From positions 62,001-126,000 of the forward strand of contig NZ_RBAH01000015.1 of assembly GCF_003626695.1 (NCBI RefSeq): 64,000 nt of DNA. The letters run 5' to 3'. Of the stretch, positions 7,618 through 16,529 are shown piece by piece. Positions within the stretch are counted from its first letter, which is position 1, and every line of letters starts with the position of its first letter. The notes under the pieces were generated by a model that was not told the origin of the DNA, made no database searches, and saw only the letters and a list, made by a program, of their open reading frames with translations. This DNA comes from Paenibacillus ginsengarvi (lineage in GTDB: Bacteria > Bacillota > Bacilli > Paenibacillales > NBRC-103111). Both the position numbers and the translations under genes were made by a program.

Positions 7618-8188
7618 CTCTTGCGCGCTCCTTCGCCTTCAAAATGTTGAGCCGGGCATGATGCAGCCGCGACTTGACCGTTCCGACGCTAATGCCGAGC
7701 ACTTCCGCAATTTCTTTCATCGACAGCTGGTGATGGGCGAACAAAATCAGCACTTCCCTATACTTCGGCGGCAGTCCCAGCACCTGCGTCCAGATGCTGC
7801 TGACCGTCAAATTTTCCATCGCTTCATTCTCGGCGGAGCGATGGGAGCCTGCGGGCGATATCATGTCCATCAAGGTCACTCTGCGCCAGAAGGCCGACCG
7901 TTTGTAGTCGAGCGCCGTATTGCGGGTTATCGTAAGAAGCCACGTCTTGACGGACGATTCTCCGCGAAACGACGTGAGCCTGCGGTATACTTTTAAAAAT
8001 ACGTCCTGCGTTATGTCGTCGGCCAAATCCGGCTTGCGGCATATACTGAACGCGTAATTCCACACATCTTCGCCGTAGGCCGCCATCAGATCGCGCAGGA
8101 TCGCCTTCTGATCGGTCGTCTCGGCTATGTATCTCAAGTAGTCGAATTTTTCGCTGGCGCCGGTTTCCACTTGCTTCACCTCTTTCAT
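7604..8188 (-). CDS. ECF (group 4) RNA polymerase sigma factor
   Basis: 194 residues. Region 2 is visible as MAAYGEDVWNYAFSICRKPDLADDITQDVFLKVYRRLTSFRGESSVKTWLLTITRNTALDYKR and region 4 as LPPKYREVLILFAHHQLSMKEIAEVLGISVGTVKSRLHHAR, with the usual short linker. It directs RNA polymerase to a stress or envelope regulon, and the overlapping downstream gene encodes its likely anti-sigma. The ATG at 8188 has a distant GGAGG; a GTG at 8170 with AAAGAGGTG just upstream is an alternative start, giving 188 residues. On the minus strand an extended -10 element (TGTTATAAT, 8253-8261) lies upstream. Confidence 0.9.
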   Translation of the reverse strand: MKEVKQVETGASEKFDYLRYIAETTDQKAILRDLMAAYGEDVWNYAFSICRKPDLADDITQDVFLKVYRRLTSFRGESSVKTWLLTITRNTALDYKRSAFWRRVTLMDMISPAGSHRSAENEAMENLTVSSIWTQVLGLPPKYREVLILFAHHQLSMKEIAEVLGISVGTVKSRLHHARLNILKAKERARDETD

Positions 8189-8252
8189 AATAGACGGAGC
8201 CTCCCCCTCGCCGGTTCAAATCCGACCAATACCAATTTTATGCATCCTACTT

Positions 8253-8261
8253 ATTATAACA
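8253..8261 (-). promoter_or_regulatory. extended -10 promoter element of the ECF sigma operon
   Basis: TGTTATAAT on the minus strand matches the TGnTATAAT extended -10 sequence; no good -35 box is seen. It would give a leader of about 60 bases. I do not see a second, ECF-type autoregulatory promoter with confidence. Confidence 0.4.
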
Positions 8262-8356
8262 GGGCGTATGGGCGGTCGCACCGGAAATTGATGGATTTTC
8301 CCGATTATTCGCGAATAAGTTCCGCCTTCAACGCAGTAAAGCTTCCCAGCAGCCTA

Positions 8357-8385
8357 TTGCGCGAATCGCGCGAATCTTCTATAAT
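8357..8385 (+). promoter_or_regulatory. SigA promoter for the T-box/aroA transcript
   Basis: TTGCGC (8357-8362), 17-bp spacer, TATAAT (8380-8385). Transcription would begin near 8392, just before the first stem of the T-box. Confidence 0.7.
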
Positions 8386-8399
8386 CTCACTAATATGTG

Positions 8400-8683
8400 A
8401 TGACGATGACGGAGAAAAGTAAACGGGAAACAGCCGAAACAGGGACCGGGCGCCGACAGACTGAGAGCCCCCGGACGGCGAGTTCCGTCGAAGTTCGCTC
8501 CCGAGTCGGGTCTTGAACGACGGCAGCCTGAGCCATTACAGCTTCCGTCCGCGTAGAGAATCCCCGGCGGCACGCCGTTAACGTGCTTCAAGCGAGAACG
8601 ACGAACGGTCAGCCGGCGGCCGACGTTTTTCTAATAAGGGTGGTACCGCGGTTCCCCGTCCCTTGAGGACGAGGGGCTTTTTT
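8400..8683 (+). promoter_or_regulatory. T-box leader (tyrosine specifier likely)
   Basis: The conserved T-box AGGGTGGTACCGCGG (8637-8651) is followed by a terminator CCCCGTCC/GGACGAGGGG (8654-8676) with a U-run. Stem I closes with GACGGA (8408-8413) and TCCGTC (8544-8549). Opposite the AGTA motif (8418-8421) lies UAC-A (8537-8540), a tyrosine codon in the specifier position. Uncharged tRNA(Tyr) binding should prevent termination and switch on the aromatic pathway gene downstream. The specifier call is by eye; other codons in the loop cannot be excluded. Confidence 0.85.
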
Positions 8684-8760
8684 GCGTTCAGGTAAGAAAG
8701 TAAGAAAAGATTCCATGCGATCGAAAAGGAACCCCACATACAAGAGGAGAGAACCTGCTA

Positions 8761-9848
8761 TGAACAATCAAACGCTTCAGCAATTAAGAAGCCGAATGGA
8801 CGATTTGAATATTAAGCTGCTTGATCTGTTATCCGAGCGGGCCGCCATCGGCCGTCAAATCGGGGAAATCAAACAAAGTGAAGGACTGCCGCTGCACGAC
8901 CCGGCCCGGGAAAACGAGATGCTGGACCGGCTGGCCGCCCGTAACGCCGGACCGCTCGAAGAAAAGGCGATTCGCCATCTGTTTCAGGAAATTTTCAAGG
9001 CGACGCTGGAGGTGCAGCAGCCGAAAAAGAAGCCGCTGCTCGTCAGCCGCAAAAGCAAGCGGGAGGACACCGTCATCCGCATTGGAAATACGGAGATCGG
9101 AGGAGCGGATTCGGTGCTTGTCGCCGGGCCGTGCTCGGTGGAAAGTCTCGAGCAGGTAATGGAGGTCGCTGCGGCGCTCAAGAAGGCTGGCGTTCCGGTC
9201 ATTCGCGGCGGGGCGTTCAAGCCGCGGACATCGCCGTACGATTTCCAGGGACTCGGCTTCGAAGGGCTTAAGCTGCTGAAGGAGGCGGCGGACGAATACG
9301 GCTTGCAAACGATCAGCGAAATCGTGACCCCGGCCCATCTGGAGGAAGCGGCGAAGTATGTCGACATCATTCAGATCGGCGCGCGCAATATGCAAAATTT
9401 CGAGCTGCTCAAAGCGGCCGGCGATATGCGCAAGCCGGTGCTGCTGAAGCGCGGACTTGCGGCGACGATGGACGAATTCCTGCATGCGGCGGAATATATC
9501 GTCTCGCGCGGCAACAGCCAGGTGATGCTGATCGAGCGGGGCATCCGTACTTATGAGAAATGGACGCGCAATACACTGGACATATCCGCAGTGCCCCTGC
9601 TCAAGCAGATGAGCCATCTGCCGGTGCTCGTCGACGTCAGCCACTCCACCGGGCGCAAAGAAATTATGGCGCCATGCGCCAAAGCCGCTCTCGCCGCAGG
9701 CGCTGACGGCATTATGGTGGAGGTGCATCCGAATCCGGCGGCCGCGCTGTCGGATGCCGACCAGCAGCTGAACCTGGGCGAATTCGCGGAATTTATCCGC
9801 GAGGTGAAAAGCTCCGGCGTTTACCGGCAAAGCGCGCCTACGGTGTAA
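8761..9848 (+). CDS. aroA: bifunctional chorismate mutase / 3-deoxy-7-phosphoheptulonate synthase
   Basis: 361 residues from ATG 8761 (AAGAGGAGAG upstream; the in-frame codons before it lie in the T-box terminator). Residues 1-85 are an AroQ-type chorismate mutase (QTLQQLRSRMDDLNIKLLDLLSERAAIGRQIGEIK). Residues 115-355 are a class Ib DAHP synthase with GPCSVES, RGGAFKPRTSPYDFQG, KRGLAATMDEF and VDVSHSTGRK. It condenses phosphoenolpyruvate with erythrose 4-phosphate, the first step to chorismate. The N-terminal mutase serves as the allosteric sensor in the B. subtilis AroA(Q) type. The T-box in front makes expression depend on aminoacyl-tRNA supply. A terminator follows at 9881. The gene name follows Bacillus usage. 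Confidence 0.95.
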
Positions 9849-9880
9849 GGATGCATACAGTGTAGTAATGGAAGGAAGCG

Positions 9881-9928
9881 AACCTCCGGCCACGCTCGTC
9901 AGCGTGTTTTCGGAGGTTTTGCTTTTTG
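9881..9928 (+). terminator. terminator of aroA
   Basis: AACCTCCG (9881-9888) pairs with CGGAGGTT (9911-9918), with CACGCT/AGCGTG nested inside, followed by a T-rich stretch. Confidence 0.8.
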
Positions 9929-9986
9929 GGGCGTAGCGGGATCAAACGCAAGCTGTGAGCTGTTCGGGGCTGAGGCCGGCGGTGGG

Positions 9987-10182
9987 ATAGCGGAAGCGAA
10001 AGTTCCGCTATAGCTCCCGAAGCACGGCTAATTGGGGCGATAAAGGAAGTAAAAGTTCCGTTATGGCCGTCGCCCGCCGAGAAATCGGGGGAGACGGAGG
10101 TCATAGAGGAAGCGGCGCTTCCTTTAAGCCGGCCTAGAGGCCCCTCTTAGCGGAGATAAAGGAACTTTCGGTTCCGTTAAAG
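9987..10182 (+). repeat. four copies of a 27-bp hairpin repeat (cluster A)
   Basis: Copies at 9987-10013, 10040-10066, 10103-10128 and 10156-10182 follow the pattern ATAGCGGAAC-N5-GTTCCGTTATAG with variations. The first copy is a perfect dyad (ATAGCGGAA/TTCCGCTAT). All are in the same orientation, spaced about 50-60 bp apart, in the otherwise gene-free stretch 9929-10319. The same element occurs at 37.7-37.9 kb. Confidence 0.7.
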
Positions 10183-10319
10183 CAGCATCGGGGTGCAGGG
10201 AATAGGGAGCGAGGCAAAAGAGTACGGAGAATGGAGCTCCAGGTCGAACAAGTGCGCGTACTCAGAACCATTCACCCAAAACCATCCAGTGTATGTTTTT
10301 CCGGATGGCTGACCCTCGC

Positions 10320-11480
10320 TCACAGCGTGATGCGGTCTTTGGTAAGGAAGGCGGACACGGCGCTGTAGGCCGCACCCGAAACGGCGGAGCGGGTATCCAG
10401 CGAAGCGAAGCGGATTTGCGCCTGCTTGCGGTGGAACGGCAGCGATCGGGCCGCAACGACACGGTCGATGGCGCTGCGAATCCAGCTTTCCGCGCGCGTC
10501 ATCTGATTACCGATCAGAACGAGCTCGGGATTGAACGTATTGATAAGGCTGGCGATGCCAATGCCGAGGCTTTCCCCGACCTGGTGGAACAGCCGGATCG
10601 CGTCGGGCGAGCCGCCGTGTGCCAGCTCGATCAGGCTCTCGAACCGGTCGATGCCGAGCGGCTCGGCCATCTCAAGAATGGCGCTCTCCGATGCGTATTG
10701 CTCCCAGCAGCCTTTGTTGCCGCAGCGGCAGCGCTTGCCGTTCGTCTCGATCGTCGTATGCCCGACTTCGCCGAAAAACCCGCCGAACCCCCGCATCAGC
10801 TGCCCGCCGATTGTAATGCCCGCCCCGATCCCGGTGCCGACGCTCAAGTAGACGATATCCGAAGCCTCCCGAGCCGCTCCGAAGCGAAGCTCGCCGAGCG
10901 CTCCGGCATTCGCTTCGTTGTCGACGACTACAGGAACGCCGAGCTGCTGCTCCAACAGCTGCTTCAGCTCGACATGCTCCCATTCCAGGTTAGGTGCAAA
11001 CAGGACGGTTCCTTTGTCGTCGACGATACCCGCTACGCCGACCCCGGCGCCAACGATGCCGTACGGGCTGTCCGGCGCCTGCGCCATCAAGGAGCGAACC
11101 GCCTCGGCGATCGCCCGGATGGCGCTGTCCGCGTCGCGCCGCTCCAGCCGGATTTGCCGTTCGGCGATTGTATGGCCGTCGAGATCGGTTAGGATCGCGA
11201 TCGCGTATTTGACACCGATGTCGATGCCGACGGCGAAGCCGGCCGCTTTGTTGAAGACGAGCATGACCGGCTTCCGGCCGCCGCTCGAGACGCCGAGCCC
11301 GATCTCGTACACGAGCTTTTCCTCGGCCAGCTCGCCCACCAGCGTCGACACCGTAGCTTTGTTAAGGCCCGTCATTTCGGACAGCTGCGCGCGCGATAAC
11401 GGGCTATGGGCGACGATCCGGTCCAGTACGATCGATTTATTTAGCTTCTTGACGAGATATTGATCTCCGGTCGTTTGCAA
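10320..11480 (-). CDS. xylR: ROK family xylose operon repressor
   Basis: 386 residues from a TTG start (11480) with GAGGGG just upstream, giving the typical opening QTTGDQYLVKKLNKSIVLDRI. An ATG further upstream would add 23 residues across the operator and is unlikely. The HTH spans about residues 15-65 (SRAQLSEMTGLNKATVSTLVGELAEEKLV). A ROK sugar-kinase-like domain follows with GIDIGVKYAIAILTDLDG and the zinc motif region GHTTIETNGKRCRCGNKGCWEQYAS. It binds xylose and represses xylA-xylB, which face it across 204 bases. Operator-like sequences overlap its own promoter, suggesting autoregulation. Confidence 0.93.
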   Translation of the reverse strand: MQTTGDQYLVKKLNKSIVLDRIVAHSPLSRAQLSEMTGLNKATVSTLVGELAEEKLVYEIGLGVSSGGRKPVMLVFNKAAGFAVGIDIGVKYAIAILTDLDGHTIAERQIRLERRDADSAIRAIAEAVRSLMAQAPDSPYGIVGAGVGVAGIVDDKGTVLFAPNLEWEHVELKQLLEQQLGVPVVVDNEANAGALGELRFGAAREASDIVYLSVGTGIGAGITIGGQLMRGFGGFFGEVGHTTIETNGKRCRCGNKGCWEQYASESAILEMAEPLGIDRFESLIELAHGGSPDAIRLFHQVGESLGIGIASLINTFNPELVLIGNQMTRAESWIRSAIDRVVAARSLPFHRKQAQIRFASLDTRSAVSGAAYSAVSAFLTKDRITL

Positions 11481-11491
11481 ATGTACCCCTC

Positions 11492-11549
11492 GTTTGTATG
11501 TTCGATAAACTAATGGTTCCAGTTTAGTCGACAGAGGAACATTTTTCAA
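11492..11549 (-). promoter_or_regulatory. xylR promoter and autoregulatory operator candidate
   Basis: On the minus strand TTGAAA (11544-11549), 17 bp, TAAACT (11521-11526). The start region (11492-11513) is an imperfect dyad with GTTTGT/ATAAAC arms and an AAACTAA half-site resembling the XylR consensus TTAGTTTG. A second AAACT/AGTTT pair spans 11507-11525. Confidence 0.5.
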
Positions 11550-11597
11550 CTTGGCTATTCATAAGATATAAAAAGAAAATGCAATTTTTTTTGTTTC

Positions 11598-11643
11598 AAA
11601 CTTAGTTTAACGGATATACAAAGTCGGTAGCATCTGATATGAT
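11598..11643 (+). promoter_or_regulatory. xylA promoter with XylR operator candidate
   Basis: TATACA (11615-11620), 17 bp, TATGAT (11638-11643). Immediately upstream is the dyad AAACTTAGTTT (11598-11608), containing the TTAGTTT half-site of XylR operators. Confidence 0.5.
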
Positions 11644-11684
11644 GGGGCTAGTTAGCGGTGATTACCAATTTGGAGGGGATACAC

Positions 11685-12998
11685 GTGTCTTACTTTACCG
11701 GCGTTCCGACTATCGAATATGAAGGGGCGCGTTCGACCAATCCGTTCGCTTTCAAGCATTATGATCCCGGCGCGGTCGTGGCCGGCAAGACGATGCAGGA
11801 GCATTTGCGCTTCGCCGTCGCTTATTGGCATACGTTAACCGCAAGCGGTGCCGATCCGTTCGGCGCGGGCACGGCTGTGCGGCCGTGGGACCGATTCACC
11901 GGCCTCGATCTGGCCAAAGCGAGAGTCGAAGCCGCCTTCGAGTTGATCGCGAAGCTGAAGGTGCCTTTTTTCTGCTTCCACGACCGCGATATTGCCCCGG
12001 AAGGGGATACGCTGCAAGAGACGAACCGCAATCTCGACGTCATCGTCGCTTCCATCAAGGAGTATATGAAGTCCACCGGGACGAAGCTGCTGTGGAACAC
12101 GGCGAATATGTTCACCCATCCCCGCTTCGTGCATGGCGCAGGAACGACGAATAACGCCGATGTATACGCTTACGCCGCGGCGCAGATCAAGAAAGGTCTC
12201 GAGGTCGGGAAAGAGCTCGGGGCGGAAAATTACGTGTTCTGGGGAGGCCGCGAAGGCTATGAGTCGCTGCTTCATACGGATATGCAGCTGGAGCTGGACA
12301 ATCTGGCCCGCCTGTACCGGATGGCGCTCGATTACGCCGACGAGATCGGGTTCAAGGCCCAGTTTCTGATCGAGCCGAAACCGAAGGAACCGACAAAGCA
12401 TCAGTACGACTTCGATGCGGCGACAACGATCGCTTTTCTCCAGCATTATGGGCTGAAGGACCGTTTCAAGCTGAATTTGGAGGCGAATCACGCCACGCTG
12501 GCCGGGCATACGTTCGAGCACGAGCTGCGTACCGCGCGTATGCACGGCGTGCTCGGCTCGCTGGACGCGAATCAGGGCGATATGCTGCTCGGCTGGGATA
12601 CGGACGAATTTCCGACGGATCTGTACGCGACGACGCTGACGATGTACGAGGTGCTGCAAAACGGCGGGCTCGGCAACGGCGGCATCAACTTTGACGCGAA
12701 GGTGCGGCGGGGCTCATTCGAGCCGGATGATTTGTTCCACGCCCATATCGCCGGCATGGACGCCTATGCGAAAGGACTCAGGGTGGCGGCTAAGCTTATC
12801 GAAGACCGAGTCTTCGAAGATGTTATCGATCGCCGCTATGCGAGCTTCAAGGAAGGTATCGGACGGGATATCGTCAGCGGCAAAGCGACGCTCGCCAGTC
12901 TCGAGCAATATGCGCTTCAGCACGAAACGATTCGAAACGAGTCCGGCCGCCAGGAGCGTCTGAAAGCGATCCTCAATCAATATTTGCTGTCCGAGTAA
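11685..12998 (+). CDS. xylA: xylose isomerase
   Basis: 437 residues from GTG 11685, chosen because GGAGGGG lies 7 bases upstream and because family members begin at this point (SYFTGVPTIEYEG...STNPFAFKHYDP). It interconverts D-xylose and D-xylulose using two divalent metals. The metal and sugar ligands are recognisable in CFHDRDIAPEG, FWGGREGYESLLHTDM, EPKPKEPTKHQYDFD, LNLEANHATLAGHTFEHE and DANQGDMLLGWDTDEFP. Length fits the long (class II) isomerases. It is the first gene of the xylA-xylB operon, repressed by the divergent XylR. Confidence 0.96.
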   Translation: MSYFTGVPTIEYEGARSTNPFAFKHYDPGAVVAGKTMQEHLRFAVAYWHTLTASGADPFGAGTAVRPWDRFTGLDLAKARVEAAFELIAKLKVPFFCFHDRDIAPEGDTLQETNRNLDVIVASIKEYMKSTGTKLLWNTANMFTHPRFVHGAGTTNNADVYAYAAAQIKKGLEVGKELGAENYVFWGGREGYESLLHTDMQLELDNLARLYRMALDYADEIGFKAQFLIEPKPKEPTKHQYDFDAATTIAFLQHYGLKDRFKLNLEANHATLAGHTFEHELRTARMHGVLGSLDANQGDMLLGWDTDEFPTDLYATTLTMYEVLQNGGLGNGGINFDAKVRRGSFEPDDLFHAHIAGMDAYAKGLRVAAKLIEDRVFEDVIDRRYASFKEGIGRDIVSGKATLASLEQYALQHETIRNESGRQERLKAILNQYLLSE

Positions 12999-13043
12999 GA
13001 GAAGCCGGTGTCGCGTTATAGGTAGGAAGGGAGAAAGCCGCCA

Positions 13044-14540
13044 GTGAATTATGTGATCGGGATCGATCTGGGCACAAGCGCCGTCAAGGCGCTGCTGATC
13101 GACAGAAAGGGCCGCGTTTGCGGCGAAGCGTCCGAGGCGTATCCGCTTATTCAGGAGAAGTCCGGCTATAACGAGCAAAACCCCGAGCTGTGGGTGCAGG
13201 GAACGCTGACCGCAATGCGCACAGTCGTCCGCGAAGCCGGCGTGAAGCCGGAGGACATCGACGGTATCAGTTTTTCCGGCCAAATGCACGGGCTCGTCCT
13301 GTTGGACCAGAAGCGCAGCGTGCTGCGAAACGCGATTTTATGGAACGACACGCGAACGACCCAGCAGTGCCGCGAGATCGAGGAAAAGCTGGGAGAGCAG
13401 TTGGTCTCCATCGCCGGCAACCGCGCGCTGGAAGGGTTTACGCTGCCGAAGCTGCTGTGGGTGAAGCGGTACGAACCGGAGCTGTTCGCGAAGGCGGACG
13501 TGTTTATGCTGCCGAAAGATTATGTCCGTTACCGGCTTACCGGCCATATCGCGACGGATTATTCCGATGCGGCGGGCACGCTGCTGCTGGACGTCTCCGG
13601 CAAGGCTTGGAGCGAAACAATCGCCGGGGTGTTCGGACTAGCGCTTACGCTGTGTCCGCCGCTGGTCGAGTCGCATACATCGGTCGGCACATTGCTTCCG
13701 GCTATCGCCAGCGAGACGGGCCTGCCGGAAACGGTGCAAGTATTTGCAGGCGGGGCCGACAATGCCTGCGGCGCCATCGGGGCCGGCATTTTGTCCGAGG
13801 GCGAAACGCTGTGCAGCATCGGCACATCCGGCGTTATCTTGTCGTATGCGGGCGCAGGTGCCCATTACGGAGGCAAGCTGCACTATTTTAACCACGGCAA
13901 GGAAAATGCGTTCTACGCGATGGGGGTTACTCTCGCGGCCGGGTACAGCCTGACCTGGTTCAAGGAAACGTTCGCCCCGGGCGTATCGTTCGAAGTTCTA
14001 CTGCAAGGACTGGAGGAAACGCTGCCGGGCGCAAACGGGCTGCTGTTCACCCCGTATCTCGTCGGAGAGCGCACTCCGCATGCGGATGCGCACATTCGCG
14101 CCAGCTTCGTCGGCATGGACGCCTCGCACCGGCTGCCGCATTTTACGCGGGCTGTCGTCGAAGGAATTACGTTCTCGCTGAAGGAGTCGCTGGACATTTT
14201 GCGCGGCGCCGGCCATCGGATCGATTCGCTCGTTTCGATTGGCGGCGGGGCCAAAAACGATACCTGGCTGCAGATCCAGGCGGATGTATTCGGAGCGGAT
14301 ATTCACCGGCTCGAAAGCGAGCAGGGCCCGGCGCTCGGAGCGGCGATGCTGGCCGCTTACGGCAGCGGCTGGTTCGATTCGCTCGCGGAATGCGCCTCGG
14401 TATTTCTGACTAGAAGTCGCACGTTCCATCCGCGCCAGCAGCAGGCGAAGCGGTATGCCGGCCTTTACGAAATTTACAAGCGGATTTACGAGGATACGAA
14501 GCAGCTAAACGAGCAGTTGTCAGCTTTTCGCAGCCTATGA
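13044..14540 (+). CDS. xylB: xylulokinase
   Basis: 498 residues from a GTG start. It is a FGGY-family kinase: the N-terminal ATPase fold opens with YVIGIDLGTSAVKALLID, FSGQMHGLVLLD contains the xylulose-contacting region, and GGADNACGAIGAGI holds the catalytic aspartate; the C-terminal half has GGGAKNDTWLQIQADVFG. It phosphorylates D-xylulose to D-xylulose 5-phosphate for the pentose phosphate pathway. It follows xylA by 45 bases in the same operon. No xylose transporter gene is in this cluster. Confidence 0.95.
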   Translation: MNYVIGIDLGTSAVKALLIDRKGRVCGEASEAYPLIQEKSGYNEQNPELWVQGTLTAMRTVVREAGVKPEDIDGISFSGQMHGLVLLDQKRSVLRNAILWNDTRTTQQCREIEEKLGEQLVSIAGNRALEGFTLPKLLWVKRYEPELFAKADVFMLPKDYVRYRLTGHIATDYSDAAGTLLLDVSGKAWSETIAGVFGLALTLCPPLVESHTSVGTLLPAIASETGLPETVQVFAGGADNACGAIGAGILSEGETLCSIGTSGVILSYAGAGAHYGGKLHYFNHGKENAFYAMGVTLAAGYSLTWFKETFAPGVSFEVLLQGLEETLPGANGLLFTPYLVGERTPHADAHIRASFVGMDASHRLPHFTRAVVEGITFSLKESLDILRGAGHRIDSLVSIGGGAKNDTWLQIQADVFGADIHRLESEQGPALGAAMLAAYGSGWFDSLAECASVFLTRSRTFHPRQQQAKRYAGLYEIYKRIYEDTKQLNEQLSAFRSL

Positions 14541-14586
14541 CCGTCAGCATCGCACCACTTTCGTCCGAACAAGGAGGATGCCGTCG

Positions 14587-15747
14587 ATGAACGAAGTACG
14601 AGTAGGGATGGTTGGCTACAAATTTATGGGGAAAGCGCACAGTCATGCGTACCGCGATCTCCCGATGTTTTTTCCGAATGCGCCGCGCCCGGTGCAGAAA
14701 GTGATCTGCGGGCGAAACGAAGCGGACGTAAAGACGGCCGCCGTTCAGCTCGGCTGGGAGGAAGCGGTAACCGACTGGCGCGAGCTTGTCGTCCGCAGCG
14801 ATATCGATCTGGTCGATATTAATGCCCCAAGCGACGCGCACAAAGAGATTGCGATCGCTGCGGCGAAGGCCGGCAAGCATCTGTTTTGCGAGAAACCGCT
14901 CGCCCTTACGCTGGCCGATGCCAAAGAAATGCTTGCGGCGGCGGAGGCGGCTGGCGTGAAGCATATGGTCGGCTTCAATTATCGGTTCGCCCCAGCAGTG
15001 CAGCTGGCGAAAAAGCTGATCGACGACGGACGGCTCGGCCGCATTTACCATTTCCGCGCCGCCTTTTTGCAGGACTGGATACTTGATCCCGACTTTCCGC
15101 TCGTTTGGCGGCTCGATAGAAACGTCGCAGGTTCCGGAGCTCACGGTGATCTCGGCGCGCATCTGATCGATATGGGGCGGTTTCTCGTGGGCGAGATGAC
15201 CGAGGTCGTCGGCATGAGCGAGACGTTCATCAAGGAGCGGCCGCTCCCGAGCTCGATGACCGGTCTCAGCGCGAAAGGAAGTGCGAATAAGGTGAAGGGG
15301 CCGGTGACGGTCGACGACGCGACGCTGTTTATGGCCCGCTTCGGTTGCGGAGCGCTCGGCAGCTTCGAGGCGACCCGGTTTGCGGGCGGCCATCGCTGCA
15401 CGAATTCGTTCGAAATCAACGGCAGTCTCGGCAGCGTCAAATTCGATTTCGAGCGGATGAACGAGCTGCAGGTGTATTTTACCGGAGACGATCCCGACGT
15501 TCAAGGATTCCGCCGCGTGCTGGCGACGGACCCGGCGCATGCTTACTCGGAGGCGTGGTGGCCCCCCGGCCATACGATCGGCTACGAGCATACGTTTATT
15601 CACGAAACCTTGGAATTATTGGAAGCGTTGCAGGAAAATCGACAGCCGGTGCCGAATTTCCACGACGGTGTGCTTTGTCAGGCTGTACTGGAAGCCGTAG
15701 AGCGTTCGATCGACGAGAAGCGCTGGGTGCGGCTGGACGAAATGTGA
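14587..15747 (+). CDS. Gfo/Idh/MocA family sugar oxidoreductase
   Basis: 386 residues from ATG 14587, 9 bases after AAGGAGG; the ATG at 14578 abuts that site and is too close. The Rossmann N-terminus (VRVGMVGYKFMGKAHSHAYRD) and the EKPLA motif (HLFCEKPLALT) are present, followed by the alpha/beta dimerisation domain with GAHGDLGAHLIDMGRFLVG. It is an NAD(P)-dependent oxidation or reduction enzyme acting on a sugar or inositol-like substrate. It lies 46 bases after xylB and just ahead of a ThuA gene and a second family member, so it is probably co-transcribed with xylAB, although its substrate need not be xylose. Confidence 0.88.
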   Translation: MNEVRVGMVGYKFMGKAHSHAYRDLPMFFPNAPRPVQKVICGRNEADVKTAAVQLGWEEAVTDWRELVVRSDIDLVDINAPSDAHKEIAIAAAKAGKHLFCEKPLALTLADAKEMLAAAEAAGVKHMVGFNYRFAPAVQLAKKLIDDGRLGRIYHFRAAFLQDWILDPDFPLVWRLDRNVAGSGAHGDLGAHLIDMGRFLVGEMTEVVGMSETFIKERPLPSSMTGLSAKGSANKVKGPVTVDDATLFMARFGCGALGSFEATRFAGGHRCTNSFEINGSLGSVKFDFERMNELQVYFTGDDPDVQGFRRVLATDPAHAYSEAWWPPGHTIGYEHTFIHETLELLEALQENRQPVPNFHDGVLCQAVLEAVERSIDEKRWVRLDEM

Positions 15748-15762
15748 GGGAGGTGTCACCTT

Positions 15763-16509
15763 ATGACGACTGGACAAAAAGCGCTGATCGTATGGGGCGG
15801 CTGGCTCGGGCATGAACCGGAGCAGGTTGCCGCGATTTTTCGCGATGTGCTGGAGGAAGAAGGCTTTGCTGTGGAAGTGTCCGACACGCTGCAGGCGTTC
15901 TCGGATGCGGAGAAGCTGAAAGGGCTGGACTTGATCGTACCGGTATGGACGATGGGCCAGATCGAGCAAGAACTGGCTCGTAACGTTTCTATGGCGGTGC
16001 AGAGCGGCGTAGGCATTGCAGGCTGTCACGGCGGCATGTGCGATGCGTTTCGCACGAACGTCGACTGGCAGTTTATGACCGGCGGGCAGTGGGTCGCGCA
16101 TCCCGGCAATGACGGCGTCGAATACACGGTACAGATCCGGCAGGGCTCCGGCCCGATCCTAGAAGGATTATCGGATTTCACGGTCAAATCCGAGCAATAT
16201 TATTTGCACGTCGATCCGGCTGTCGAAGTGCTGGCAACGACCCGCTTTCCCGTCGCGCCCGGGCCGCATTCGCTCAACAAGCCGGTCGATATGCCGGTCG
16301 TTTGGACGAAGCGGTGGGGCGTCGGCCGCGTTTACTACTGCTCGCTGGGCCACAAAGTCGACATCGTGGACATGCCGCAGGTGAAGCTGATGATGAAGCG
16401 CGGCTTTTTGTGGGCGGCCGAAGGCAAGCGGCTGGCCTTGGAAGCGGCGAACCATTCGGCGGACAGCAAAGCGGCAGGTTATACAGGTATGGCGGACAGC
16501 CAACATTAG
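15763..16509 (+). CDS. ThuA-like domain protein
   Basis: 248 residues with GGGAGGTG before the ATG. It has a class I glutamine-amidotransferase-like fold of the ThuA (trehalose utilisation) family: LIVWGGWLGHEPEQVA at the N-terminus, IAGCHGGMCDAFRTNVDWQFMTGGQWVAHPG in the centre, and EQYYLHVDPAVEVLATT and GVGRVYYCSLGHKVDIVDMPQ near the end. ThuA proteins act in oxidation-based disaccharide catabolism in Rhizobium, but the chemistry is not settled. It sits between two Gfo/Idh/MocA genes with only 15- and 20-base gaps, so the three likely work on the same oxidised sugar. Confidence 0.87.
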   Translation: MTTGQKALIVWGGWLGHEPEQVAAIFRDVLEEEGFAVEVSDTLQAFSDAEKLKGLDLIVPVWTMGQIEQELARNVSMAVQSGVGIAGCHGGMCDAFRTNVDWQFMTGGQWVAHPGNDGVEYTVQIRQGSGPILEGLSDFTVKSEQYYLHVDPAVEVLATTRFPVAPGPHSLNKPVDMPVVWTKRWGVGRVYYCSLGHKVDIVDMPQVKLMMKRGFLWAAEGKRLALEAANHSADSKAAGYTGMADSQH

Positions 16510-16529
16510 GCGGAAGGGGAACCATCCTC

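Noticed and set aside
11658..11684. Earlier GTG start for xylA
   Set aside because: The reading frame is open, but the ribosome binding site lies inside this segment and homologues begin at 11685.
14410..15603. Long minus-strand open frame of about 397 codons opposite the first Gfo/Idh/MocA gene
   Set aside because: It is a shadow of high-GC codon usage; the plus-strand protein has clear family motifs, and the minus product is rich in Arg and His without recognisable domains.
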